Assembly (NCBI RefSeq): GCF_025822605.1
Contig: NZ_JACKTY010000049.1
Location: 62,001 to 126,000 of the forward strand
Length of the DNA stretch: 64,000 nucleotides
DNA from: Mycolicibacterium komossense
GTDB lineage: Bacteria; Actinomycetota; Actinomycetes; Mycobacteriales; Mycobacteriaceae
Direction: 5' to 3'
Below the pieces are notes generated by a model. It was not told where the DNA came from and made no database searches. It saw only the letters and a list, made by a program, of their open reading frames with translations. Every line of letters starts with the position of its first letter. Position 1 is the stretch's first letter. This document shows, piece after piece, positions 42,743 to 51,342 of the stretch. The position numbers and the translations under genes were made by a program.

Positions 42743-44779
42743 CTAGCCGGCCCGGTGCCGGGCCGCCGGGTGCTCAAGGGTGGCCGGCCACCAGATCCTG
42801 GGCCCGATCAGGGTGAACAGCGCGGGGATGACGACGGTTCGGACGAGGAACGTGTCGAGCAGGATGCCGAGACCGACGATGATGCCGAGCTGAGTGAGCA
42901 CGATCAGCGGCAGCACACCCAGTACGCAGAACACCGCGGCCAGGACGATGCCGGCGCTGGTGATGACGGCACCGGTAGCCGAGACAGCCCGGACGATGCC
43001 GCCGGTGGTGCCGTGCTCCTGGGTTTCCTCCCGCGCCCGGGTCACCAGGAAGATCGTGTAGTCCACCCCGAGGGCCACCAGGAACAGGAAGGCGAACAGG
43101 GGAGTGCTGTTGTCGAGTGCGGGGAAGCCGAACAGGTGCACGCTGACCCAGTCGCCGAGACCGAGCGCGGCCAGCGCGCTCAACACGGTGACCCCGACCA
43201 GGACCAGCGGCGCGATCACCGCGCGCAGCAGGATGAACAGCACGATCAGGACCACTGCCAGGATGGCCGGGACGATGATCAGCCGGTCGTGCGAGGCCCC
43301 GTCGCGGGCATCGAGAGCTTGGGCGTCTGATCCACCGACCAGTGCCGTCGGGTCCACGCCGTGCACCGAATCGCGCAGGGCGTCAATGGTTTCGAAGGCA
43401 CCGTCGCTGGCTGGTGCGGCATCGATGACGACCGACCACTGTGTGCGGTCGTGGCCGTCGTCCCCGGCGGCGGTGGCCGACACCACCCCCGGGGTGGCCT
43501 TGATCGCCGTCTCCAGTTGCGGGCTCTTGTCGCTGGCGCCGATGACGTGCGTCGGATCCGTCAGTCCGCTGGGAAAGTGAGCTGCGAGGGTCTCGAATCC
43601 CGCCACCGATTCGGCCTTGACCCGGAATTGCTCGGTCTGGGACAGCCCGATGTGCGCACCGAACAACCCGCACGCCAGCACTGCCAGCACCGCGAACGAT
43701 GCGACCAGCACCTGAGTCGGTCGGCGGGCGACACCGGCGGCGATGCGATGCCAGACGCCGCTGTCGGCGAGGTCAGGGCCGCCCTGGCGCGGAATGAACG
43801 GCCAGAACAGTCGAACCCCGCACAGCGCCAGCAGCGGCGGCAGCACCAGAAGTGAAAAGACCGCGGCCACCACGAGTCCCGATGCGGCCTGCAGGCCGAG
43901 GCTGCGGGTGCTCGGCGAGGAGGCGAACAGCAAGGTGAGCAACGCCAGCACGACGGTGGCGTTGCTGGCCAGAATCGCCGGCCCCGCGGCGCGAACAGCT
44001 CGGCGCAGCGCCACCAGGTGGTCCGAATCATGATGCAGCTCTTCGCGATAGCGTGAGATCAACAGCAGGGCATAGTTGGTACCTGCCCCGAACACCAGCA
44101 CGCTGGTGATACCCGCGGTGGACCCGTCGGCGCTCAGACCGGCCAACGAGGTGATCGGGCCACCGATGGCGGCGCCGACCCGATCGGCGAATCCGATCAC
44201 CGTCAGTGGCACCAGCCAGAGCACAGGGGAGCGGTAGGTCAGGATCAGCAGCAGTGCCACGACGGCTGCGGTCACCGCGAGCAGGGTGATGTTCGCGCCT
44301 GCGAAGGCATTGGCGATATCGGCCCCGAATGCCGGCCCGCCGGTCACCTGGGCGCGCAGGTCGGGGGGCAGATCCTTGGTCGCCGCCGCGCGCAACTCGG
44401 TGACGGCGTCGCTGAGTGCGAATCCGGACAGCTCGGCGCTCATCGGTATCGCGGTCAGCGCCGCTTTGCCGTCGGTGGACACCGTCAGCGGCGGACCGCT
44501 CTTCGGCGCAGCGGCGGCCAGGTCGGCAGGGGTCAGCGCCGTGCCGTCGGTCCGGGTGACCACGAGGATGGCGGGTGCTTTGTCCCCGCCGGGAAACTGC
44601 TTGAGGAGTGCTGCAGCCCTGGCTGATTCCGCCGACGGCGGTAGCGACACCGGCGACTGCTGGGCTGAGGAGTCGCTGCCGATAACGGCGATCAGCAGCC
44701 CGGAAGCCAGCGCGACGAGCAGGGCGACTGCCCAGGAGCGATGCGACGTGACGAGGGTGGCGAAACGATTCCAACTCAC
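42743..44779 (-). CDS. MMPL-family RND transporter
   Basis: 678-residue exporter with two symmetric halves, each a periplasmic loop followed by a cluster of membrane helices, about 11-12 in total (WAVALLVALASGLLIAVIG at the start; DYTIFLVTRAREE in the second half, mirrored by NYALLLISRYREE in the first). It is shorter than the lipid-exporting MmpL proteins of M. tuberculosis (about 950) and closer to the YdfJ/ActII-3 drug-export type. GTG start. Divergent from a MarR regulator with an operator between, so it is probably induced by a drug or metabolite. Confidence 0.9.
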   Translation of the reverse strand: MSWNRFATLVTSHRSWAVALLVALASGLLIAVIGSDSSAQQSPVSLPPSAESARAAALLKQFPGGDKAPAILVVTRTDGTALTPADLAAAAPKSGPPLTVSTDGKAALTAIPMSAELSGFALSDAVTELRAAATKDLPPDLRAQVTGGPAFGADIANAFAGANITLLAVTAAVVALLLILTYRSPVLWLVPLTVIGFADRVGAAIGGPITSLAGLSADGSTAGITSVLVFGAGTNYALLLISRYREELHHDSDHLVALRRAVRAAGPAILASNATVVLALLTLLFASSPSTRSLGLQAASGLVVAAVFSLLVLPPLLALCGVRLFWPFIPRQGGPDLADSGVWHRIAAGVARRPTQVLVASFAVLAVLACGLFGAHIGLSQTEQFRVKAESVAGFETLAAHFPSGLTDPTHVIGASDKSPQLETAIKATPGVVSATAAGDDGHDRTQWSVVIDAAPASDGAFETIDALRDSVHGVDPTALVGGSDAQALDARDGASHDRLIIVPAILAVVLIVLFILLRAVIAPLVLVGVTVLSALAALGLGDWVSVHLFGFPALDNSTPLFAFLFLVALGVDYTIFLVTRAREETQEHGTTGGIVRAVSATGAVITSAGIVLAAVFCVLGVLPLIVLTQLGIIVGLGILLDTFLVRTVVIPALFTLIGPRIWWPATLEHPAARHRAG

Positions 44780-44798
44780 CCGGGCAAATATTTCATAT

Positions 44799-44817
44799 AC
44801 TTAACTATTAATCAAGT
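44799..44817. promoter_or_regulatory. MarR-type operator between mmpL and marR
   Basis: A 19-bp imperfect palindrome (ACTT...AAGT ends; seven of nine base pairs match) in a strongly AT-rich 61-bp gap between divergent starts. AT-rich palindromes in this position are typical MarR sites and would let the regulator control both genes. Confidence 0.65.
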
Positions 44818-44840
44818 GAATAATCTGCTGCGGAGCCGAT

Positions 44841-45326
44841 ATGCTCGTCCGCATGACCGAGCGGACCGAGCTGGAGGCGCTGATCGGCGCCGACGTCCGG
44901 GCGTTGGCCGCCGAGTCCGAACAGATCGGACGCGTGTTCGCCGGACTACATGACTTGGCGCCCAACGACTTTCGGGCACTCGTGCACATCATGGTGGCTG
45001 ACAGCGCTGGCGCCCCACTGACCTCGGGTGAGTTGAGCAAGCGGATGGGGGTGTCCGGAGCGGCGGTCACTTACCTGGTGGAACGGATGATCGCGTCGGG
45101 TCACATCCGCCGCGAGTCGGACCCTGGGGACCGGCGCAAGGTCATCCTGCGCTACGACGAGCACGGAATGACCGTCGCGCGAGCATTTTTCACTCCACTG
45201 GGCGAGCACACCAGTGACGCGTTGGCCGGGCTGCCCGATGCCGATCTCGCCGCCGCCCACCGGGTGTTCGTCGCGTTGACCGCGGCGATGCGGACGTTCG
45301 AGGACCAGTTGGGCGACCGACTGTGA
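44841..45326 (+). CDS. MarR-family transcriptional regulator
   Basis: 161-residue MarR protein with the central winged helix: LTSGELSKRMGVSGAAVTYLVERMIASGHIRRESDPGDRRKVILRYDE (about 55-102), flanked by dimerisation helices. ATG 44841 or ATG 44853. Divergent from the MmpL transporter and overlooking the AT-rich operator at 44799-44817. Expected to repress the pump until a small ligand binds. Confidence 0.88.
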   Translation: MLVRMTERTELEALIGADVRALAAESEQIGRVFAGLHDLAPNDFRALVHIMVADSAGAPLTSGELSKRMGVSGAAVTYLVERMIASGHIRRESDPGDRRKVILRYDEHGMTVARAFFTPLGEHTSDALAGLPDADLAAAHRVFVALTAAMRTFEDQLGDRL

Positions 45327-45330
45327 AATG

Positions 45331-45360
45331 CACGACGCTTCTGGCGCCCCAAGCGTCGTG
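45331..45360. terminator. Bidirectional hairpin between convergent marR and antiporter genes
   Basis: CACGACGCTT (45331-45340), 10-nt loop, AAGCGTCGTG (45351-45360): a perfect 10-bp stem in the 63-nt convergent gap. Suitable as a shared terminator. Confidence 0.65.
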
Positions 45361-45389
45361 AAAGTGACGATGGCGCAACGTCGACTGAG

Positions 45390-46991
45390 CTAGTCCCGGT
45401 TGAGCGTGGCCTCTTCGAGATCGAGCCCGTGGAGCAGCGATCGGAGCACTTCGTCGTCGATGCGCTCGTCATCGCGTTCCTTGATGAGAACTTCCCGCTC
45501 GGCCGCCAGCATCTCGAGGCGCAACTTGCGAAATACCGTCGCGGGGCCTTCGCCGATATCACCTTCGGGCCGGCCCAGCTGCTCCCAGGCGGCCTCCCCG
45601 CGGCGGGTGTTCCAGCGCCTCAGCACCTCGGCGGCGCGCTCGTAGACATCCGGCGGCTCGCCGCTCTCCTTCTGTTCGGCGACTAGCTCGTCGAGCCGCT
45701 TGCCTGCCGCATTGGCGGCCCTGGTCTGCGCTGCCGCAGCGCGGACCACGTCGGTGTGTGCTTCATCGCCCCGGATACCGAGCTTGCGGATCAACAACGG
45801 CAGTGTCAGCCCGTGCAGCAGCAGCGTGCCGATCACCACCACGAAGGTCAGGAACACCAGGTGCGGCCGGCCCGAGAACGGCGTCCCGGACAGCGTCGTC
45901 AACGGCACCGCGAACGCCGCGGCCAGCGACACCACCCCGCGCATCCCGGCCCAGCCGATCACGAATATCTGCGCTGGGGTGGGCGCGGGTTCGCGTTCCC
46001 TGATGTGCGCGAACATGATCCGCGGCACGTAGGCGAACAGGAACAGCCAGACGATCCGCACCACGATCACCGTGGCCAGGACGGCCACCGACGAGATCGC
46101 CAGTACCGAGAACGAGATGCCGTGCAGCTCGCTGATCACCTTGGGCAGCTGCAGGCCGATCAGCAGGAACGCGAACGATTCGAGGACCAGCTGCAGAGCC
46201 CGCCACACCGCGTCGTCCTGCAGTCGGGTGGCGTACCCGGCGGTGGTGGATCGCTGCCCGAGGAACAGGGCGGCCACCACGACGGCCAGCACTCCCGAAC
46301 CGTGGATCTCCTCGGCCAGCAGGTAGATGATGAACGGCGCCACGAGCCCGATCGCGCTTTCGACCAGCGGGTCGTCCAGGCGGGCCCGGATATTGACGAT
46401 GAGCTTGCCCAGCACGCCGCCCACCGCGACGCCGCCGACGACGGCCAGCCCGAAGGTGGCCAGACCGTGCTGCCAGCTGGAGGCCGCACCGATAGCCGCC
46501 GCGAGCGCCACTTTGTATGCGGTCAGGGCGGTGGCGTCGTTGAGCAGACTTTCGCCGCCGAGCAGCGTCATCATCCGCCGCGGCAGGCCCAGCCGCCGGC
46601 CGATCGCGGTCGCGGAGACCGCATCCGGTGGCGCGACGATGGCGCCGAGGGTGAGTGCGCCCGCCACGGTCAGGTCGGGCACCGTGCGATAGGCCACGAA
46701 ACCCACCGCGAATGTGGTGGCCAGCGGCAGCCCGACGGCAAGCAGGCCGATCGCGCGGATGTTGCGCCGCATGTTCAGATACGAGCTCTCCAACCCCGCC
46801 GACCACAGCAGCGGAGGCAGGACCACGAACAACACCAGGTTCGGATCCAAGGCGACCGCGGGCACCCCGGGAATCAGCCCGACGAGCAGACCGGCCACCA
46901 CCAGCGCCAACGGCGAGGACAGGTTGAACCGGCGGGCCAGCGCAGACAGCAGGACAGCGGCCACCAACACGGCCAACAGCTCGGCGTTCAC
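45390..46991 (-). CDS. CPA1-family Na+/H+ antiporter (YjcE/NhaP type)
   Basis: 533 residues: about 12 membrane segments, then a cytoplasmic tail of about 130 residues rich in Arg and Glu (RAAEVLRRWNTRRGEAAWEQLGRPEGD). CPA1 features include GAIVAPPDAVSATAIGRRLGLPRR, GGESLLNDATALTAYKVAL with the essential Asp, and GWAGMRGVVSLAAAFAVP. GTG 46991 has GGGAGG 9 nt upstream. Similar to Rv2287. Divergent from the UBP zinc-finger gene with 116 bp between, which contains the palindrome GACAGA-TG-TCTGTC at 47041-47054. Confidence 0.88.
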   Translation of the reverse strand: MNAELLAVLVAAVLLSALARRFNLSSPLALVVAGLLVGLIPGVPAVALDPNLVLFVVLPPLLWSAGLESSYLNMRRNIRAIGLLAVGLPLATTFAVGFVAYRTVPDLTVAGALTLGAIVAPPDAVSATAIGRRLGLPRRMMTLLGGESLLNDATALTAYKVALAAAIGAASSWQHGLATFGLAVVGGVAVGGVLGKLIVNIRARLDDPLVESAIGLVAPFIIYLLAEEIHGSGVLAVVVAALFLGQRSTTAGYATRLQDDAVWRALQLVLESFAFLLIGLQLPKVISELHGISFSVLAISSVAVLATVIVVRIVWLFLFAYVPRIMFAHIREREPAPTPAQIFVIGWAGMRGVVSLAAAFAVPLTTLSGTPFSGRPHLVFLTFVVVIGTLLLHGLTLPLLIRKLGIRGDEAHTDVVRAAAAQTRAANAAGKRLDELVAEQKESGEPPDVYERAAEVLRRWNTRRGEAAWEQLGRPEGDIGEGPATVFRKLRLEMLAAEREVLIKERDDERIDDEVLRSLLHGLDLEEATLNRD

Positions 46992-47040
46992 GCGGTCAAA
47001 CCTCCCTGGGGCTGGTGTTCGGCTCGGGCACCTATCCTTG

Positions 47041-47054
47041 GACAGATGTCTGTC
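47041..47054. promoter_or_regulatory. Palindrome GACAGA-TG-TCTGTC in a divergent intergenic region
   Basis: Perfect 6-bp arms between the antiporter and the UBP zinc-finger gene, 50 nt from either start. Possible operator for both. No supporting regulator gene nearby. Confidence 0.3.
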
Positions 47055-47107
47055 GTTGGACGCAACCCCGTGAGCAGCATGCAGGATTCCCCAACCAGGT
47101 GCCCGCG

Positions 47108-47416
47108 ATGAGACGCTCGCGCCAGCGCAAGGCCACACCAGTCCCGGAGACCGGCTGCGAACACCTGTCGGCGGCGCTGGATGCCGACCAGCCCACCCAG
47201 CTCACCCCTGGCTGCCAGGAATGCGCGGAGGCAGGTGAATCCAGTTGGGCGCATCTGCGGATGTGCCTCTCATGCGGGCATGTCGGGTGCTGTGATTCCA
47301 GTCCACACCGCCACGCCACCACGCATTTCCATACCACTGAGCATCCCGTGATGCGCTCGATCGAGCCGGGCGAAACCTGGCGCTGGTGCTATGTCGACCT
47401 GGAGTTGAGTGCATGA
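47108..47416 (+). CDS. UBP-type zinc finger protein
   Basis: 102 residues forming one ZnF-UBP domain. Candidate zinc ligands: Cys17, His19, Cys36/Cys39, Cys53/Cys56, Cys61/Cys62, His67, His73, His79. In eukaryotes the fold binds the ubiquitin C-terminus; in actinobacteria it occurs beside or fused to CPA1 antiporters, with unknown ligand. The divergent antiporter next door fits that association. ATG 47108. Its stop overlaps purT by ATGA. Confidence 0.8.
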   Translation: MRRSRQRKATPVPETGCEHLSAALDADQPTQLTPGCQECAEAGESSWAHLRMCLSCGHVGCCDSSPHRHATTHFHTTEHPVMRSIEPGETWRWCYVDLELSA

Positions 47417-48795
47417 CCGACGAGGAAACGACCGAGTCCGTCCATGAGCCGGCGAGCTTCGTCACCAGTGACGAGGTCACCAGTGACGAGGCAGGCATCG
47501 AAGCCGAGTCCGCCGATGCCGACGCCGACGCCGACGTTGCAGAGCCCGGCCCCGAGCCCGGACCGGCGGAACCACCCCGGCCTGCACCGCGGGTGATGCT
47601 GCTCGGGGCGGGGGAGCTGGGCCGTGAGCTGGTGGTGGCCTTCCAGCGACTCGGTGCCGAGGTCATCGCGGTCGACGAGTATGTCGATGCGCCCGCCCAC
47701 AGCCTGGCCGACGAGACCGCCGTCGCACAGCTGACCGACCCCGACGAGCTGTCCGCGCTGATCGCACGATTGCGCCCCGACTACGTCGTGCCGGCCACCG
47801 ACGCGATCGCCGCCGACGTACTGGCCACCGCCGCCGACCGCGGACTGACCGAGGTGGTGCCCAGCGCGCGCAGCGTACTGCTGACCCTCGACCGGGAGGG
47901 CCTACGCCGGCTCGCGGCCGATGAGCTCGGCTTGCCGACCGCGCCGTTCTGGTTCGCCGGTTCGGTCGACGAGCTGACCGCCATCACCGAGCACGCGGGG
48001 TTCCCGCTGGTGGTCAAGCCGCTGGTGGGATTGCCGGGCGAGGGCCAATCGGTTCTGCTGCGCCCCGACGATGTCGAACCCGCCTGGCAGCGTGCGGTTT
48101 CGGTGGCCGGGCGCATCACCCACAACCGGGTGATGGTCGAAACGGTCGTCGAGATCGACTACGAGGTGACCCTGCTGACGGTGCGCACCAAGGACACCAA
48201 GGGCCTGCACTTCTGCGAACCCATCGGACATCGGCGGGTCGAGGGATTCGACGGCGAAGTGGTCCTCGAGTCATGGCAGCCGCAGCAGATGAGCGAGGCG
48301 GCGGTGGACGCGGCGAGGTCGATCGCGGCTCGCATCGTCAACGCTCTCGGCGGTCGCGGCGTGTTCGGGGTCGAACTGTTGGTCCGCGGCGACGAGGTGT
48401 ATTTCTCCGATATCAGCGGCCATCCGCACGACAGCGGGCTGGTGACACTGAGATCGCAACGCCTGTCCGAGTTCGAACTGCATGCCAGGGCAATCCTCGG
48501 CTTGCCGGTGGACACCATCATGATTTCCCCTGGTGCGGCCGAAGTCGTGTTCGGTGCCGCGGGCGCGGCGCAGGGTGAGCGCGGCCTGACCGAGGCACTC
48601 GCCGAAGCGCTGCGGGTGGCCGAGAGCGATGTCCGGGTGTTCCCCGCACACGCCGCTCCGGCCGCGTTCAGCAAGCCGCGCCGCCGGTTGGGTCTGGCGC
48701 TGGCCACCGCTCCGGATGTGATCAGGGCCAGGGATCGGGTCCGACAGGCTTCCACCGCGCTGCGCAAGGTGTGGCACGTGGGCAAGTCCACGTGA
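47413..48795 (+). CDS. purT: Formate-dependent GAR transformylase
   Basis: ATP-grasp enzyme that makes formyl-GAR from GAR, formate and ATP in purine synthesis, bypassing folate. 460 residues against roughly 390-420 in the family. The catalytic part starts at about residue 60 (PRVMLLGAGELGRELVVAFQRLGAEVIAVDEY); VVKPLVGLPGEGQSVLL is the ATP-grasp lid and DEVYFSDISGHPHDSGLVTL the metal site region. The extra N-terminus is acidic, with VTSDE twice and a DADADAD run. ATG overlaps the UBP gene stop. Homologue of Rv0389. Confidence 0.9.
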   Translation: MTDEETTESVHEPASFVTSDEVTSDEAGIEAESADADADADVAEPGPEPGPAEPPRPAPRVMLLGAGELGRELVVAFQRLGAEVIAVDEYVDAPAHSLADETAVAQLTDPDELSALIARLRPDYVVPATDAIAADVLATAADRGLTEVVPSARSVLLTLDREGLRRLAADELGLPTAPFWFAGSVDELTAITEHAGFPLVVKPLVGLPGEGQSVLLRPDDVEPAWQRAVSVAGRITHNRVMVETVVEIDYEVTLLTVRTKDTKGLHFCEPIGHRRVEGFDGEVVLESWQPQQMSEAAVDAARSIAARIVNALGGRGVFGVELLVRGDEVYFSDISGHPHDSGLVTLRSQRLSEFELHARAILGLPVDTIMISPGAAEVVFGAAGAAQGERGLTEALAEALRVAESDVRVFPAHAAPAAFSKPRRRLGLALATAPDVIRARDRVRQASTALRKVWHVGKST

Positions 48796-49244
48796 TCGGT
48801 CGGCGTGACGAGTCGCAGGACAGTACCGGCTCGAGCCCGCTGCCGTTCCTGGCGGCGCTGGTGATCATCATCGTCGTCCTGATCGTCATCGGTCTCTTCG
48901 CGTTGAACCGCGGTGACGGACTGAGCGAGGAGGACCAGGTGTCGCGGGCCGCGATCGCCCAGAACGATGCCCTTCAGCGGCAGAACTATCCCGATCTGCG
49001 CGGCTACACCTGCGCCGCCGTGGTCGGTACTGAGGCGGATATGGTTGCCAGGCAACGGGATTCGGTAGCCAAGCACGGTGCGCGGTATGTCGACGGGGTA
49101 ACCGGGGTTGCCGTCGACGGTGACCACGCCACCGGCACCGTGATCTACCACTTCGAGAAGGCGCCCGACGACAAGATCAACACCCCGACGACGTTCACCC
49201 GTGAGGACGGCGTGTGGAAGGTCTGCTCGCCCACCGCGGCCTAG
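48792..49244 (+). CDS. Membrane-anchored extracytoplasmic protein, DUF4878-like
   Basis: 150 residues: a short polar N-terminus, one membrane helix (FLAALVIIIVVLIVIGLFAL, about 19-38) and an outer NTF2-like domain of about 110 residues with Cys in GYTCAAV and WKVCSP, likely a disulfide. It has the same build as the protein at 32030-32848 (EDQV or EDRV after the helix, then the two Cys). GTGA overlap with purT. Function unknown. Confidence 0.75.
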   Translation: MIGRRDESQDSTGSSPLPFLAALVIIIVVLIVIGLFALNRGDGLSEEDQVSRAAIAQNDALQRQNYPDLRGYTCAAVVGTEADMVARQRDSVAKHGARYVDGVTGVAVDGDHATGTVIYHFEKAPDDKINTPTTFTREDGVWKVCSPTAA

Positions 49245-49310
49245 GTCGCGCCGGACACCTGCGCCGCCCTGCGCCCCGCGACTGCAGTCAACTGTGGAAA
49301 ACTCGAGATT

Positions 49311-49724
49311 GTGAGTTACGCCGGAGACGTCACGCCTGAGCAGGCCTGGAACATGCTGGAAGACAATCCGGAAGCTGTTCTGGTGGACTGTCGAACCGAT
49401 GCCGAATGGCGTTTCGTGGGGGTCGCCGATCTGTCCCGACTCGGTCGTGAGGTCGTCTACATCGAGTGGAACGGCAGCGACGGCCGGCGTAACGAGAACT
49501 TCGTCGATGACCTGACCAGCGCCGGCGTCACCCCGGGGGACCGCCCGGTGATCTTCCTGTGCCGCTCCGGCAACCGCTCGATCGGTGCGGCGGAGGCCGC
49601 CACCGCGGCGGGTATCGCGCCGTCCTACAACGTGCTCGACGGGTTCGAGGGCAACCTCGACCAGAATCACCACCGCGGCTCCACCGGATGGCGTGCCGTC
49701 GGCCTGCCGTGGAAACAGTCGTGA
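49311..49724 (+). CDS. Rhodanese-like sulfurtransferase (Rv0390-like)
   Basis: 137-residue single rhodanese domain. Active-site loop CRSGNRS with the persulfide-forming Cys (about residue 84), and the structural motifs VLVDCRTDAEWRFVG and VLDGFEGN. It probably passes sulfane sulfur; since it overlaps metZ by GTGA, a role in feeding or handling sulfide for homocysteine formation is a reasonable inference. The same pairing occurs in M. tuberculosis (Rv0390-Rv0391). GTG start. Confidence 0.9.
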   Translation: MSYAGDVTPEQAWNMLEDNPEAVLVDCRTDAEWRFVGVADLSRLGREVVYIEWNGSDGRRNENFVDDLTSAGVTPGDRPVIFLCRSGNRSIGAAEAATAAGIAPSYNVLDGFEGNLDQNHHRGSTGWRAVGLPWKQS

Positions 49725-50968
49725 GCGGCCGCTCGCCCGATCGGACGCCGGACGGAAAGCCGTCGGTACGGGTGCCGGCGCCGCTGCCCGAGGGCGTCAG
49801 TCAGGCCACCATCGGCGTGCGCGGCGGCCTGCTCCGGTCGGGTTTCGAGGAGACCGCCGAGGCGCTGTACCTGACCTCGGGCTATGTCTACGAGTCGGCC
49901 GGCGCCGCTGAGCAGGCCTTTACCGGCGATATCGACCGCTATGTGTACTCGCGGTACGGCAATCCGACGATTTCGATGTTCGAGGAACGGCTCCGCCTCA
50001 TCGAGGGGGCGCCCGCCGCGTTCGCGACGGCGACCGGGATGGCTGCGGTCTTCACTTCGCTGGGGGCACTGCTGGGGGCCGGCGACCGGCTGGTGGCGGC
50101 CCGCAGTCTGTTCGGGTCCTGCTTCGTGGTGTGCAACGAGATCCTGCCCCGCTGGGGTGTGGAGACGGTCTTCGTCGACGGCGAGGATCTGGAGCAGTGG
50201 GAAGCGGCGCTGAGCAAGCCGACGCAAGCCGTCTTCTTCGAAACTCCGTCCAATCCCATGCAGTCACTCGTAGATATCGCCGCCGTCAGTGAACTGGCGC
50301 ATGCCGCCGGTGCGAAAGTAGTGCTGGACAACGTCTTTGCCACCCCGCTGTTGCAGCAGGGTTTGCAGCTCGGGGCCGATGTGGTGGTCTACTCGGGAAC
50401 CAAACACATCGACGGCCAGGGCCGGGTGCTCGGCGGGGCGATCCTCGGGGACAAGGAGTACATCGACGGTCCCGTGCAGACGTTGATGCGACACACCGGT
50501 CCGGCGCTCAGTGCGTTCAACGCCTGGACCTTGCTCAAGGGGCTGGAGACGCTTGCGGTGCGCGTCAACTACAGCACCGAATCGGCACTGAAGATCGCGC
50601 AGTTCCTGGAGGGCCACCCGTCGGTGCGCTGGGCTCGTTATCCCTATCTGCCGTCACACCCCCAGCACGACCTGGCCAGGCGGCAGATGTCCGGCGGGGG
50701 CACCGTCGTCACCTTCGATCTCGACGCTCCCGAGGGCGGCGGTAAGCAGCGCGCGTTCGAGGTGCTGGACCGGCTGCGGCTGATCGACATCTCGAACAAT
50801 CTGGGCGATGCGAAGTCGCTGATCACCCATCCGGCGACCACCACGCACCGGGCGATGGGCCCCGAGGGCCGGGCCGCGATCGGCCTCGGCGACGGCGTCG
50901 TGCGGATCTCGGTGGGCCTGGAAGGGACCGACGACCTGCTCGCCGACCTGGATCAGGCGCTGCGCTGA
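49721..50968 (+). CDS. metZ: O-succinylhomoserine sulfhydrylase
   Basis: 415-residue PLP enzyme of the Cys/Met metabolism family that makes homocysteine from O-succinylhomoserine and sulfide in one step. PLP lysine Lys228 in VVYSGTKHIDG; other signatures are RYGNPTISMFEERL, ATGMAAVF, ETPSNPMQSLVDI and LDNVFATPLLQ. Homologue of Rv0391. Coupled to the rhodanese gene by a GTGA overlap. Followed by 374 nt without a gene before the polyketide locus. Confidence 0.93.
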   Translation: MSGRSPDRTPDGKPSVRVPAPLPEGVSQATIGVRGGLLRSGFEETAEALYLTSGYVYESAGAAEQAFTGDIDRYVYSRYGNPTISMFEERLRLIEGAPAAFATATGMAAVFTSLGALLGAGDRLVAARSLFGSCFVVCNEILPRWGVETVFVDGEDLEQWEAALSKPTQAVFFETPSNPMQSLVDIAAVSELAHAAGAKVVLDNVFATPLLQQGLQLGADVVVYSGTKHIDGQGRVLGGAILGDKEYIDGPVQTLMRHTGPALSAFNAWTLLKGLETLAVRVNYSTESALKIAQFLEGHPSVRWARYPYLPSHPQHDLARRQMSGGGTVVTFDLDAPEGGGKQRAFEVLDRLRLIDISNNLGDAKSLITHPATTTHRAMGPEGRAAIGLGDGVVRISVGLEGTDDLLADLDQALR

Positions 50969-51342
50969 AACATCAGCTTACCTGTGAGTAATTTTTCTTC
51001 AGCTACTTCGGCACACTATTGACAACAACCGTTGTCGGTAAGGACTCAATGCTCCAAGCTGGTCTGCAAACCTTCTAAAAAGCCGACTAGCTAACCACTC
51101 CACGTTTGCGGGTCACCTCGACACTTGCTGTGTCGATACTTGCGCCATAGTGTGCAGGTGAGTCGCTGACGTGGACGTAAAAATCGCGTACGGTGCCTAG
51201 TGCGAGCGGTTAGGCAGGCGGACGCACGCACATTCGGGTCGGGGGACCCTGTGACAACGGCGTCGCCGGGCGTACCTCACTGCACCCCGGATGCCGGCTA
51301 CTCGGTGCCCGAACACAACAACCCGAGGGGGCTGAAGAGCGA
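50969..51342. promoter_or_regulatory. Upstream control region of the polyketide locus with three inverted repeats
   Basis: 374 nt without a gene, AT-richer in the first 130. Inverted repeats: GACAAC-AACC-GTTGTC (51021-51036), TCGACAC-N5-GTGTCGA (51118-51136) and TGCCTA-N11-TAGGCA (51194-51216). TTGCTG (51125-51130), 17 nt, TAGTGT (51148-51153) forms a plausible SigA promoter that overlaps the second repeat, so a protein bound there would control it. The leader to the ATG would be about 185 nt. GAGGGGG (51331-51337) or AAGAGCGA serves as ribosome binding site. Confidence 0.55.
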
